NCBI GenBank assembly: GCA_902570035.1
Contig: CACFWO010000006.1
Span: 1 to 33,055, forward strand
Direction of reading: 5' to 3'
Source: an uncultured SAR86 cluster bacterium
GTDB lineage: Bacteria; Pseudomonadota; Gammaproteobacteria; Magnimaribacterales; AG-339-G14
DNA: 33,055 bases
Shown: piece by piece, positions 17,955 to 25,656 of the stretch
How the letters are laid out: the number at the start of each line of letters is the position of its first letter
Position numbering within the stretch: position 1 is the first letter of the stretch
The notes under the pieces: model-generated
Seen by the model: only the letters and a program-made list of their open reading frames with translations
Databases searched by the model: none
Told to the model about the DNA's origin: nothing
Position numbers and translations under genes: made by a program

Positions 17955-19388
17955 ATGGATTCAAAAAAAATAGGATTTTGGTCAGGGATTCTTTTATTTT
18001 TTGTAATCTTAATTTTTTTTAACCCAGATGATTTATCTCAAAGAGGCCAGATAACTGCAGCTGTTTTTATTTTGATGGGTATTTGGTGGGCCACAGAAGC
18101 CTTACCCCTCCCCGCAACAGCACTTATCCCCATTATCGCCTTCCCTCTTTTGGGCGTTGAAGAAATTGGAGTTCTTTCAAAAGAGTATATGAATAAAGTT
18201 CAATTTTTGTTTGCTGGTGGATTCATGATTGCTATCGCCATGCAAAAATGGAATCTGCATAAGAGAATAGCTTTGATTGTTTTATCTATTACAGGATTCA
18301 GAAGTGAGAGATTAATTGCAGGCTTCATGATAGCGAGTTTTGTTTTGAGCATGTGGATTATGAATACCTCTACAACTATTATGCTTCTTCCAATCGGTAT
18401 CTCTATCATTCAAGCAATCAATGATTCCATTAAAAATTTATCCGAGGATCAAAAGCTAAATTTTCAAGTATGCTTACTTCTGGGAATTGCATATGCTTCA
18501 TCTTTGGGCGGAATTACTACACCAATCGGAACAGCGCCCAACGGGGTTTTAATTCAGTATGCATTTGAAAACTATAATTTAGATATAGGTTTTATAGATT
18601 GGTTTTCAATCGCAGCACCTTTTTCAATTCTCTCTTTACCAATCATTTGGTTGGTTCTAACAAAATTCTTATTTCCAATTAACTTTTCTGATACTGGCAG
18701 TGCAGAAAAAATTCTTTTTGAAATTAAAGAAGAATTGGGTGTTATGAGCCGTGAGGAAAAGATAGTTTCTCTTGTTTTTTTGTTTACTGCTCTGGGATGG
18801 GTATTCAGAAAAATTATTGATGATCTTCCTTTCTTTTTTTTACTAGAGGATGCGGTTATCTCGATGATGGGTGGTTTGAGTCTTTTCTTTTTGACGTCAA
18901 ATCAAAAACGCTTACTGGACTGGGAAGATATCCAAAATAAATTTCCTTGGGGTTTAATTTTTTTATTTGGTGGCGGAATGACTCTTGCTTATGTGGTCAA
19001 TGATAGTGGCTTAGCTATTTGGCTTGCTAACTTAGTACCAAACGAAGCAAGCCTAATTTTGGTCTTGTTCATTGTAATCGCAATGGTCATCGTATTAACA
19101 GAATTGACCAGTAATTTAACTACAACCATTACATTCATTCCCATCATTGCAGGAATTGGTATAAACATTGGAGTCAATCCCATGCTGCTCATAGTTCCTC
19201 TTACGATCGCGGCCAGTTGTGCGTTCATGCTTCCGGTGGCAACTCCTCCAAATTCTATTGTTTACGCATCGGGTTATATTCCGATAAACCGCATGGTTAG
19301 AGCGGGTATTTTCTTAAATATAATCTGTGGCTTGCTCCTACTAGCTTTGAATTATTTATTTCCAAATTCTTTTCAGTTATTTGTGTAG
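17955..19388 (+). CDS. DASS/SLC13-family sodium:anion (dicarboxylate-type) symporter
   Basis: 477 residues, mostly hydrophobic, with about 11-13 predicted membrane segments. The two SNT-type ligand motifs of the DASS family are seen as NTSTTIMLLP (first half) and TSNLTTTITFIP (second half), and the family C-terminal signature as LPVATPPNSIVYASGYI. The early WWATEALPLPATALIP is also characteristic. Members import C4-dicarboxylates, citrate or sulfate with sodium; a carboxylate is likely but unproven. It is 4 nt downstream of sir2, so probably cotranscribed with it and linking deacylation with uptake of a central-carbon metabolite; the link is speculative. Confidence 0.92.
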   Translation: MDSKKIGFWSGILLFFVILIFFNPDDLSQRGQITAAVFILMGIWWATEALPLPATALIPIIAFPLLGVEEIGVLSKEYMNKVQFLFAGGFMIAIAMQKWNLHKRIALIVLSITGFRSERLIAGFMIASFVLSMWIMNTSTTIMLLPIGISIIQAINDSIKNLSEDQKLNFQVCLLLGIAYASSLGGITTPIGTAPNGVLIQYAFENYNLDIGFIDWFSIAAPFSILSLPIIWLVLTKFLFPINFSDTGSAEKILFEIKEELGVMSREEKIVSLVFLFTALGWVFRKIIDDLPFFFLLEDAVISMMGGLSLFFLTSNQKRLLDWEDIQNKFPWGLIFLFGGGMTLAYVVNDSGLAIWLANLVPNEASLILVLFIVIAMVIVLTELTSNLTTTITFIPIIAGIGINIGVNPMLLIVPLTIAASCAFMLPVATPPNSIVYASGYIPINRMVRAGIFLNIICGLLLLALNYLFPNSFQLFV

Positions 19389-19395
19389 TATTTAA

Positions 19396-19424
19396 TTGTT
19401 CTGAACACAATCAAGTATTAAAAT
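19396..19424 (+). promoter_or_regulatory. Sigma70-type promoter for the candidate ncRNA
   Basis: TTGTTC (19396-19401), a 17-nt spacer, then TAAAAT (19419-19424; five of six consensus positions). The predicted start is near 19431, immediately before the structured region. It begins just 8 nt past the DASS transporter stop. Confidence 0.55.
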
Positions 19425-19430
19425 AAGATC

Positions 19431-19666
19431 AGGTGTCGCAGCTAGTGAAAAAATATCAGGGATTCTCTAGAACTGCTTTCAAACAATTTACCCTGTACAG
19501 GAGGTGGTCCAAAATTAATATTAACGATTTAGCAGGAATATCAGGGGGTGCCTCTTGACAACGGGTTGACCCGTATTCCGGCTAGAGGCCGGTACGTCCC
19601 GCCTCTAGTAAGAGATTAGTTGAGATACTTTCTCTTGAAAAACCCCGCATAATGCGGGGTTTTTTT
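19431..19666 (+). ncRNA. Candidate structured non-coding RNA of about 235 nt, family not recognised
   Basis: The region lies between two protein genes, has its own promoter and ends in a strong intrinsic terminator. Helices visible by eye: GCAGCTAG (19438-19445) with CTAG-AA-CTGC (19467-19476); ACGGG-TTGA-CCCGT (19561-19574); CTAGAGGC (19582-19589) with GCCTCTAG (19601-19608); AAGAGA (19610-19615) with TCTCTT (19631-19636), containing an inner AGT/ACT pair; then the terminator stem. Four GGA/GGG-rich single-stranded candidates occur (19458-19462, 19499-19505, 19534-19537, 19543-19548). It has none of the tmRNA, RNase P or SRP core sequences I know. 6S RNA or a CsrB/RsmZ-like sponge are possible but not shown. 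A 41-codon GTG-started frame (19433-19558) is the coding alternative. Confidence 0.6.
19641..19666 (+). terminator. Strong intrinsic terminator of the ncRNA
   Basis: AACCCCGC, loop ATAAT, GCGGGGTT, then a run of T (7 T in all). It abuts the stop codon of the convergent SDR gene, but the A-tract on the other side is short, so it works best on the plus strand. Confidence 0.92.
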
Positions 19667-20469
19667 CATTCAGATGTAAGGTCGTGACCTGATGAAGCTG
19701 TTAAACCTCCATCGCAAATAATGGTCTCTCCAACAGTGAAATTTCCAGCGCGTGAAGATAAAAAGATTGCTAGACCTCCAACATCCTCAGCAGTGCCTAT
19801 TCTCTTCATAGGATTTCTTTCAACTAAAGGATCATAGTTATGAGCCACTGCAGACCCCAACATATTGCTTGGAAATGGGCCAGGAGCAATTGCATTTACT
19901 AAAATGTTATCTTGCACCAATCTTGAGGATAGATGCCTAGTCAAATGATGAACTGCCGCTTTAGATGCACTGTAAACATAGTTTTCAAAAGCCGGTGTGT
20001 TAATACCATCAATCGAACCGATATTAATCACTCTGGATGGATTATCTTTGGTAGATCCTTTCTTTAATAAAGGTAAAAATTTCTGTGTAACAAAAAACAT
20101 ACTTTTGACGTTCAAGTCCATTACCTTATCCCATCCAAGTTCTGAGAATTCTTCGATCGGCTCTCCCCATGCTGCACCAGCATTGTTCACCAAAATATCA
20201 AGATTAGATTCTTTGTGATAAATTTCCTTATACAGCTCTTCTATCCCATCAAGCGTTGAGGCATTGTTAGGAATTGAAATGCATTCTGCGTTATATCTCT
20301 CGCTAAGTTCGTTGGCTTTGCCGTTACACGCTTCTGCTTTTCTGGCGGTGATGTAAACTTTTGCTCCGTTTGCCAAATAAGCTGAAGCAATCATTTCCCC
20401 AACTCCTCTTGATCCACCTGTGACAAGAACTACTTTGTCTTTCACCGAAAAAATATCTTCAATTTTCAT
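19666..20469 (-). CDS. SDR-family oxidoreductase (3-oxoacyl reductase / RhlG-like)
   Basis: 267 residues. NAD(P)-dependent reductase with TGGSRGVG at 17-24, NNAG at 95-98, Ser152, and Tyr166-x3-Lys170 in YSASK; the C-terminal FTVGETIICDGG is the typical end of FabG-like SDRs. The overall pattern (IEDIFSVKDKVVLVTGG) resembles RhlG-type 3-oxoacyl reductases, but the substrate is not determinable. It converges on the ncRNA, whose terminator sits at its stop codon. tRNA-Asp lies 20 nt upstream on the same strand, so the gene may be transcribed by read-through from the tRNA-Asp promoter; no separate promoter fits in the gap. Confidence 0.85.
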   Translation of the reverse strand: MKIEDIFSVKDKVVLVTGGSRGVGEMIASAYLANGAKVYITARKAEACNGKANELSERYNAECISIPNNASTLDGIEELYKEIYHKESNLDILVNNAGAAWGEPIEEFSELGWDKVMDLNVKSMFFVTQKFLPLLKKGSTKDNPSRVINIGSIDGINTPAFENYVYSASKAAVHHLTRHLSSRLVQDNILVNAIAPGPFPSNMLGSAVAHNYDPLVERNPMKRIGTAEDVGGLAIFLSSRAGNFTVGETIICDGGLTASSGHDLTSE

Positions 20470-20489
20470 AATTTAGATCCTTTTTAAAA

Positions 20490-20568
20490 TGGCGGACCGG
20501 ACGGGACTCGAACCCGCGACCTCCGCCGTGACAGGGCGGCGTTCTAACCAGAACTGAACTACCGGTCC
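20490..20568 (-). tRNA. tRNA-Asp (GTC)
   Basis: Cloverleaf on the minus strand: acceptor GGACCGG/CCGGTCC, anticodon stem CCGCC/GGCGG with loop CTGTCAC (GTC), T-loop TTCGAGT, discriminator G, encoded CCA. The D-loop is long (11 nt), giving 79 nt in total. Confidence 0.97.
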
Positions 20569-20581
20569 AATTGAGGTTGCA

Positions 20582-20587
20582 ATTATA
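20582..20587 (-). promoter_or_regulatory. -10 element for tRNA-Asp
   Basis: A perfect TATAAT on the minus strand 13 nt before the mature tRNA 5' end predicts a start near 20575. No good -35 is seen; a TGATTT occurs at 17 nt. Confidence 0.5.
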
Positions 20588-20653
20588 CATACCTTGAAGA
20601 AAAAAAATCACATAAACTAATCAATAGTTATTATGATTTATTAGAACTAGGAT

Positions 20654-21901
20654 ATGAAAAAAATACTCATCAATTTTCTCATTTTAAGTTTTTACTCTTT
20701 TGCTGATGGAGAAGCAGGTTCTTTATCTCTGGATAAAGATATTAATGAAGATAGGAAAATCTCATTTCCAAATACAAAAGAATATCTTGTTATTGTCTCT
20801 GATTTGCATACTCATTCAGTCTTTTCTGATGGACATGTGTGGCCAAATATTAGAGTTGAAGAAGCTTTGAGAGATGGCTTAGATGTTTTAGCAATTACTG
20901 AGCATCTCGAATATCAACCTCATATTGAATTTTTACCAAATAAGAATAGAAATGATGCTTACAAGGAGGCTCTGTTGGCTAATAAAAATAATGATGATTT
21001 ATTAGTAATTAATGGAGCTGAAATTACAAGAATACCGCCAGCAGGTCATATGAACGCAATTTTCATCAAAGATGCAAATTTATTATTCAATGATGATGAG
21101 TCTAATATTCCGTTGGCACAAGAACTTTTAAAACAATATCCTGAAGCAGCATCATGGGAAGAAAATAAAACCATCAGAGACTATTATGCTTTGACTTCTG
21201 TTTGGCCGGTAGAGAAAGCTGTGGATGCAGCACACGCTCAGGGAGGTTTCATTTTTTGGAATCATTCCTGGTGGACTCCACAATCCCCTCAAGGAATTTC
21301 TGTTCTTACTGATTTTCATAAAAAACTCATTCAAGAAAATAAACTACATGGAATAGAAGTTGCAAACGGAATAAATTATTCAGATGAGGCTTTTCAAATA
21401 GCTATAGATAACGATTTAACAATTATAGGAACTTCAGATGTTCATAATTTAATTGATTGGGACTATTCATTTTATAAAGGTAAACATCGTCCAGTAACAT
21501 TGATCCTTTCAAAAGGAAAATCCGAAAATTCAATTAAGCAAGCATTATTTGAAGGAAGAACTGTTGTATGGTTTAAGAATAATTTAATTGGTTTAGAAAA
21601 TAATTTATTACCACTTTTAAATAGCAGCCTATCTATAAAAAGCTTGGGATACCAGGCAGGAACAACAATATTAGAAGTTTTAATTGAGAATAAATCTGAT
21701 GCAAAAATGATGTTAAGAAACTTCTCTGAGTATACTTTGTCTCAAAATACTAATTTTTTTGAAATTGATCCTCACAGCAAGAAAATAGTTGAAATTAAAA
21801 CTATAGAAGCGTTGAAAAATATTGAGCTTATATTTTCTGTAGAAAATGCATTCATTGCACCTAAAAAGAATGCCCAATTGAGTTTTAAACTAAGGATTTA
21901 A
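20654..21901 (+). CDS. Exported PHP-domain phosphoesterase-like protein
   Basis: 415 residues. Residues 1-17 form a Sec signal peptide ending SFA, so the protein is periplasmic. The PHP metal-binding motifs are all visible: HTH (His52, His54) in DLHTHSVFSDG, ITEH, the Glu of GAEIT, the His of FWNHSWW and D-x-H in GTSDVHN. PHP proteins use two or three metal ions to hydrolyse phosphoesters; a secreted one would suit phosphorus scavenging from organic phosphates, but the substrate is unknown. The C-terminal third (about 310-415) looks like a small beta-rich domain. It stands alone between tRNA-Asp and tRNA-Val, both on the opposite strand. TATGAT at 20632-20637 is a possible -10; AGGA abuts the ATG too closely for a good ribosome-binding site. 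Confidence 0.85.
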   Translation: MKKILINFLILSFYSFADGEAGSLSLDKDINEDRKISFPNTKEYLVIVSDLHTHSVFSDGHVWPNIRVEEALRDGLDVLAITEHLEYQPHIEFLPNKNRNDAYKEALLANKNNDDLLVINGAEITRIPPAGHMNAIFIKDANLLFNDDESNIPLAQELLKQYPEAASWEENKTIRDYYALTSVWPVEKAVDAAHAQGGFIFWNHSWWTPQSPQGISVLTDFHKKLIQENKLHGIEVANGINYSDEAFQIAIDNDLTIIGTSDVHNLIDWDYSFYKGKHRPVTLILSKGKSENSIKQALFEGRTVVWFKNNLIGLENNLLPLLNSSLSIKSLGYQAGTTILEVLIENKSDAKMMLRNFSEYTLSQNTNFFEIDPHSKKIVEIKTIEALKNIELIFSVENAFIAPKKNAQLSFKLRI

Positions 21902-21908
21902 TAATCTC

Positions 21909-21984
21909 TGGTGGGCGATACAGGACTTGAACCTGTAACTTCCACCTTGTAAGGGTGGCACTCTACCAATTGAGTTAATCGCCC
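21909..21984 (-). tRNA. tRNA-Val (TAC)
   Basis: Cloverleaf on the minus strand: acceptor GGGCGAT/ATCGCCC, anticodon stem CCACC/GGTGG with loop CTTACAA (TAC), T-arm ACAGG-TTCAAGT-CCTGT, discriminator A, encoded CCA. It ends 7 nt past the stop codon of the convergent PHP gene. Confidence 0.97.
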
Positions 21985-21996
21985 AGAGAATTCGGA

Positions 21997-22002
21997 ATTA
22001 TA
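21997..22002 (-). promoter_or_regulatory. -10 element for tRNA-Val
   Basis: A perfect TATAAT on the minus strand 12 nt before the mature tRNA 5' end. A TTGAAT lies upstream but with a 12-nt spacer, too short to pair. Confidence 0.5.
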
Positions 22003-22105
22003 ATATTCAACTTTATTCAAGTCATCTCTTTGTTCAAGCTTCCAACAAAATAGACAATATAGAAATATTGAGGCATATTTTATTTAAAATTTCTTTAAAA
22101 AAATC

Positions 22106-23737
22106 ATGTTAGAAGCACAACCATTAAAAACTCGTTTAAACCTTAATGATGATGAATTTATTTCAAATAAAAAATCTATGCTCGGAAAGCTTGATGAGAT
22201 CGATGAACTTCTCGATGAAGCTGAAGCTGGTGGTGGTCCGAGGCATCATGAAAGACTTGCTGCTAGGGGAAAGCTTCCTGTAAGAGAAAGAATTTTTAAT
22301 TTTTTAGATCCTGATAGTCCATTTTTAGAAATTAGCCCACTAGCCGGTTATAAGTCTGACTATCCTGTAGGAGGAGGTTGCGTAGCCGGCATAGGTGTTT
22401 CTGCAGGAGTTGAATGTATTATTTTTGCAAATGATCCAACAGTTTTGGCTGGGGCGATGCAAGCGTTCTCAGTAAAAAAATGGATGAGAGCAATGCAAAT
22501 TGCAAGAGACTGCCGCATTCCTTTTGTGCAATTTGTTGAATCAGCGGGCGGAGATTTGAGACCTAGAGGAAACCGTTCTTCAGTCGCTTTAAATGTTGGT
22601 CATTTTGCTGAGTCAGGAAGACAATTCTATGAGATAACCGAACTATCAAAACTTGGCATTCCAACTGTAACAATTACTTTTGGATCTTCCACTGCGGGAG
22701 GTGCTTATCAGCCGGGAATGTCGGATTACAATATTTTTGTTAAAGAACAGTCTCAAGTATTTTTGGGTGGTCCGCCATTAGTTAAAATGGCTACAGGTGA
22801 AGAATCTGATGCCGAAAGTCTAGGTGGAGCAAAGATGCATGCTGAAAAATCCGGTTTAGCGGACTATTTTGCAGAAGATGAAATGGATGCAATAAGAATT
22901 GGAAGAGAAGTTATGTCTCATCTTGATTGGTCAAAAGAAGGTAATTCTCCCGATTCTATCTATGAAGAGCCTATTAATGATCAAGAAGATTTATTAGGTA
23001 TTGTTAATCCAAGCTTGAAAAGACCTTTTGATGTTCGTGAAGTAATTTCAAGAATTGCAGATGGTTCAAGGTTTGAAGAATTCAAACCCCTCTTTGGTCC
23101 AACAATTATATGTGGTTTCATGAAAATTCATGGGCACACAGTCGGAGTTTTGGGAAATAATGGTTCCTTATTTCCAGATTCTTCTCAAAAGGCAGCCCAC
23201 TTTATTCAACTATGCAATCAGATAAGTATCCCTCTTGTTTTTTTACAAAATATTACGGGTTTTAATATTGGAAAAGAATTTGAGCAGAATGGATCGATAA
23301 AAAAAGGGGCACAAATGCTAAATGCAGTTTCAAATTCAGAGGTGCCTCATTTGACAGTTATTCTTGGAAACTCATACGGTGCCGGTACATACGCCATGTC
23401 TGGAAAAGAATTTGGTAATGCTTTTACCTTTTTATGGCCAACAGCAAAGATTGCCGTAATGGGAGGAGAACAAATTGCTGGAGTTATGTCGATGGTAAGA
23501 AGAGCAAAAGCTATGCGCGATGGTCTCCCCTTCGATGAAAAAGAAGATGCAAAAATTGTAGAAGGTCAAAAAATTTCTCATGACAAGGGTTCTGAAGCTC
23601 TAATAGCCACAAGTGCAATTTCCGATGATGGGATTATTGATCCAAGAGATACCAGGACAGTGCTTGGTATTTGCCTTTCTGTTGTAAACAATAAAGAAGT
23701 TAAGGGATCAGACGGATTTGGAGTGTTCAGGCTATGA
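22106..23737 (+). CDS. Acyl-CoA carboxylase, carboxyltransferase (beta) subunit, AtuC/MccB-like
   Basis: 543 residues, the size of methylcrotonyl- or geranyl-CoA carboxylase beta subunits. It transfers the carboxyl group from carboxybiotin to an acyl-CoA. The N-terminal GGGPRHHERLAARGKLPVRER and DPDSPFLE are typical of this family; FANDPTVLAGA, the acyl-CoA oxyanion stretch SAGGDLRPRG, STAGGAYQPGMSDY and the C-terminal NSYGAGTYAMSG and MGGEQIAGVM are intact. ANDPTV differs from the more usual ANDATV of MccB. The alpha subunit follows with a 4-nt overlap. Isovaleryl-CoA dehydrogenase and HMG-CoA lyase, the leucine-pathway partners, are absent nearby, while AtuA and a crotonase converge from the other side. 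No Shine-Dalgarno; a TAAAAT at 22085-22090 suggests a leader of about 9 nt. Confidence 0.9.
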   Translation: MLEAQPLKTRLNLNDDEFISNKKSMLGKLDEIDELLDEAEAGGGPRHHERLAARGKLPVRERIFNFLDPDSPFLEISPLAGYKSDYPVGGGCVAGIGVSAGVECIIFANDPTVLAGAMQAFSVKKWMRAMQIARDCRIPFVQFVESAGGDLRPRGNRSSVALNVGHFAESGRQFYEITELSKLGIPTVTITFGSSTAGGAYQPGMSDYNIFVKEQSQVFLGGPPLVKMATGEESDAESLGGAKMHAEKSGLADYFAEDEMDAIRIGREVMSHLDWSKEGNSPDSIYEEPINDQEDLLGIVNPSLKRPFDVREVISRIADGSRFEEFKPLFGPTIICGFMKIHGHTVGVLGNNGSLFPDSSQKAAHFIQLCNQISIPLVFLQNITGFNIGKEFEQNGSIKKGAQMLNAVSNSEVPHLTVILGNSYGAGTYAMSGKEFGNAFTFLWPTAKIAVMGGEQIAGVMSMVRRAKAMRDGLPFDEKEDAKIVEGQKISHDKGSEALIATSAISDDGIIDPRDTRTVLGICLSVVNNKEVKGSDGFGVFRL

Positions 23738-25656
23738 TCATTAAAAAATTACTAATTGCAAATAGAGGCGAAATTGCAAGTAGAGTGATCAGCAGCGCTC
23801 AAGATATGGGAATCTCATGTGTTGCTATTTATACACAAGATGATGCTAATTCTCCTTATGTTAAGGAGGCTGATGAAGCTTATAAATTGGAAGGCAGTTA
23901 TTTGGATGCGAAAGAAATAATTTCTATTGCAAAAAATTCAGGTTCTCATGCAATTCATCCGGGATATGGCTTTTTATCTGAAAATGCTGGGTTTGCAAAC
24001 TCTGTGAAAAAAGCAGGGATCATTTGGATAGGACCAAGCGGGAATGTCATTAAAAAAATGGGAGATAAAATTACATCTAAGAAACTAGCTGAAAAGGCTG
24101 GTGTTCCAACTCTTCCTATGACTTCTGATGCTAAAGATGCAAAAAAAATTGGATATCCAATTCTTGTTAAAGCTTCTGCTGGAGGAGGTGGTAAGGGGAT
24201 GAGAATTGTTGAAGATCCCAAAAAGTTAAAAGAGAGCATATCAGCTGCAGAGCGTGAAGCAGAGAGCGGTTTTGGCGATAAAAGAGTTTTTTTAGAAAGA
24301 TATGTAGAAAAATCTCGTCACATAGAGATTCAAATTTTAGGTGATTCTTTTGGAAACGTTGTTCACTTAGGAGAAAGAGAGTGCTCAATTCAAAGAAGGC
24401 ATCAAAAAATTGTTGAAGAATCTCCTTCTACAGTTATTGATCAAGAGCTCAGAGACAAAATTGGATCTGCGGCTGTTCAGCTTGCTTCTGCACTTAAATA
24501 TGAATCTGCAGGAACGGTTGAATTTTTATTTGATGATAAATCCAAAGAATTCTTTTTTTTAGAAGTAAACACGAGACTCCAAGTAGAACATCCGGTAACA
24601 GAAGAGGTAACTGGTCTAGATCTTGTGAAAGAACAAATAAAGATTGCTCAAGGCAATGAATTAGAGTTTGTTCAAGATGATGTTGAATTGATAGGTTCAT
24701 CAATCGAAGTTAGGCTTTATGCGGAAGATCCTGCAAATGAATTTCTCCCAGTTACTGGAGATATAATTGCCTTCGATCCGTGTGATAACCCTTCTGTGCG
24801 CTGGGATGTAGGGATTGAAAAAGGAACTGTCGTGTCCTCAAATTTTGATCCAATGCTTGGAAAAGTTATTTCCTATGCTGAAACTAGAGAGGAAGCTGCT
24901 CAAAAGCTAGCTTTGGCACTTGAAAGAAGTCATTTTGGTGGCATGAGGACAAACCGTGATTATCTTATTTCAATCCTAAGGTCTGAAGATTTTCTCAAAG
25001 GAAAAACAACAACCGACTTTGTTGAGAGAGTAAATCTAAACACAGAAATTGATCTATCAGAAAATGAAATTTTTGATCATGCTGTTGCGGTAGCCATGTG
25101 GAATCAAGCTAAAAACAGAGAAAGTGCAAGTGTTCTTTCTAACATTCAATCTGGTTGGCATAACGCAAGGCTGCCATATCAAAAAGTAGATTTAATTTTT
25201 GGTGATGATGTTATTGAGGTCAAATATAAGTCAAAAAGAGGTGGAGACTTTTGTCTTTCAGATGGTGCTTCAGTAAGAATTTATGAATTTGATGAAGAAT
25301 CTATAGATATTGAAATTGATGGAAAAAGGATAATTTCCAAAATTACGTACCATGAAGGTAAGTTTCTTATTCAAACCATTAAGGGAGACTTATTGTTTGA
25401 GATGAAAGAAAGGTTTGAGTCCAGCTCGATAAACGAAATAGCCGGTGGCTTGACTGCTCCCATGCCTGGAAAAGTGGTTGATGTACCTGTGAAAAAAAAT
25501 GAGTCTGTTAAGTCTGGCCAAACTTTAGTGATTCTTGAAGCTATGAAAATGGAGCATAAGGTAACTGCTCCAAGTGATGGAAACGTCAAAGAAGTATTGA
25601 TTGCTGTTGGAGATCAGGTTGAGAGCGGCTCAACTTTAGTGATTTTAGAAGATTAG
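23734..25656 (+). CDS. Acyl-CoA carboxylase, biotin carboxylase / biotin carrier (alpha) subunit, AtuF/MccA-like
   Basis: 640 residues. Domains in order: biotin carboxylase N-terminal domain (IANRGEIASRVI), ATP-grasp with the glycine loop KASAGGGGKGMRI and metal-binding FLEVNTRLQVEHPVTE, biotin carboxylase C-terminal domain, a linker (about 450-565), and a biotinyl domain with Lys605 in EAMKMEH. It makes carboxybiotin from bicarbonate and ATP and hands it to the beta subunit. The length is near MccA/AtuF (about 650-670) and excludes a short AccC. The ATG overlaps the beta stop (ATGA), so translation is coupled. Its end overlaps the convergent crotonase by 4 nt. Confidence 0.93.
   Translation: MIIKKLLIANRGEIASRVISSAQDMGISCVAIYTQDDANSPYVKEADEAYKLEGSYLDAKEIISIAKNSGSHAIHPGYGFLSENAGFANSVKKAGIIWIGPSGNVIKKMGDKITSKKLAEKAGVPTLPMTSDAKDAKKIGYPILVKASAGGGGKGMRIVEDPKKLKESISAAEREAESGFGDKRVFLERYVEKSRHIEIQILGDSFGNVVHLGERECSIQRRHQKIVEESPSTVIDQELRDKIGSAAVQLASALKYESAGTVEFLFDDKSKEFFFLEVNTRLQVEHPVTEEVTGLDLVKEQIKIAQGNELEFVQDDVELIGSSIEVRLYAEDPANEFLPVTGDIIAFDPCDNPSVRWDVGIEKGTVVSSNFDPMLGKVISYAETREEAAQKLALALERSHFGGMRTNRDYLISILRSEDFLKGKTTTDFVERVNLNTEIDLSENEIFDHAVAVAMWNQAKNRESASVLSNIQSGWHNARLPYQKVDLIFGDDVIEVKYKSKRGGDFCLSDGASVRIYEFDEESIDIEIDGKRIISKITYHEGKFLIQTIKGDLLFEMKERFESSSINEIAGGLTAPMPGKVVDVPVKKNESVKSGQTLVILEAMKMEHKVTAPSDGNVKEVLIAVGDQVESGSTLVILED

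Noticed and set aside
19504-19560. A gene started from the perfect AGGAGGT in the ncRNA
   Set aside because: No start codon with an open frame lies 5-10 nt downstream.
19431-19666. tmRNA, RNase P RNA or SRP RNA
   Set aside because: No tRNA-like 3' end or tag peptide for tmRNA, no GAGGAAAGTCC core for RNase P, and no GGTCAGG...GGAAGGAAGCAGCC core for SRP.
21909-21984. Integrated element at tRNA-Val or tRNA-Asp
   Set aside because: No integrase and no noticed duplicate of either tRNA 3' end; kept only as a question in the PHP finding.
22003-22105. Riboswitch or attenuator ahead of the carboxylase genes
   Set aside because: The stretch is plain A/T-rich sequence with no convincing helix or known aptamer pattern; only weak promoter-like hexamers are seen.
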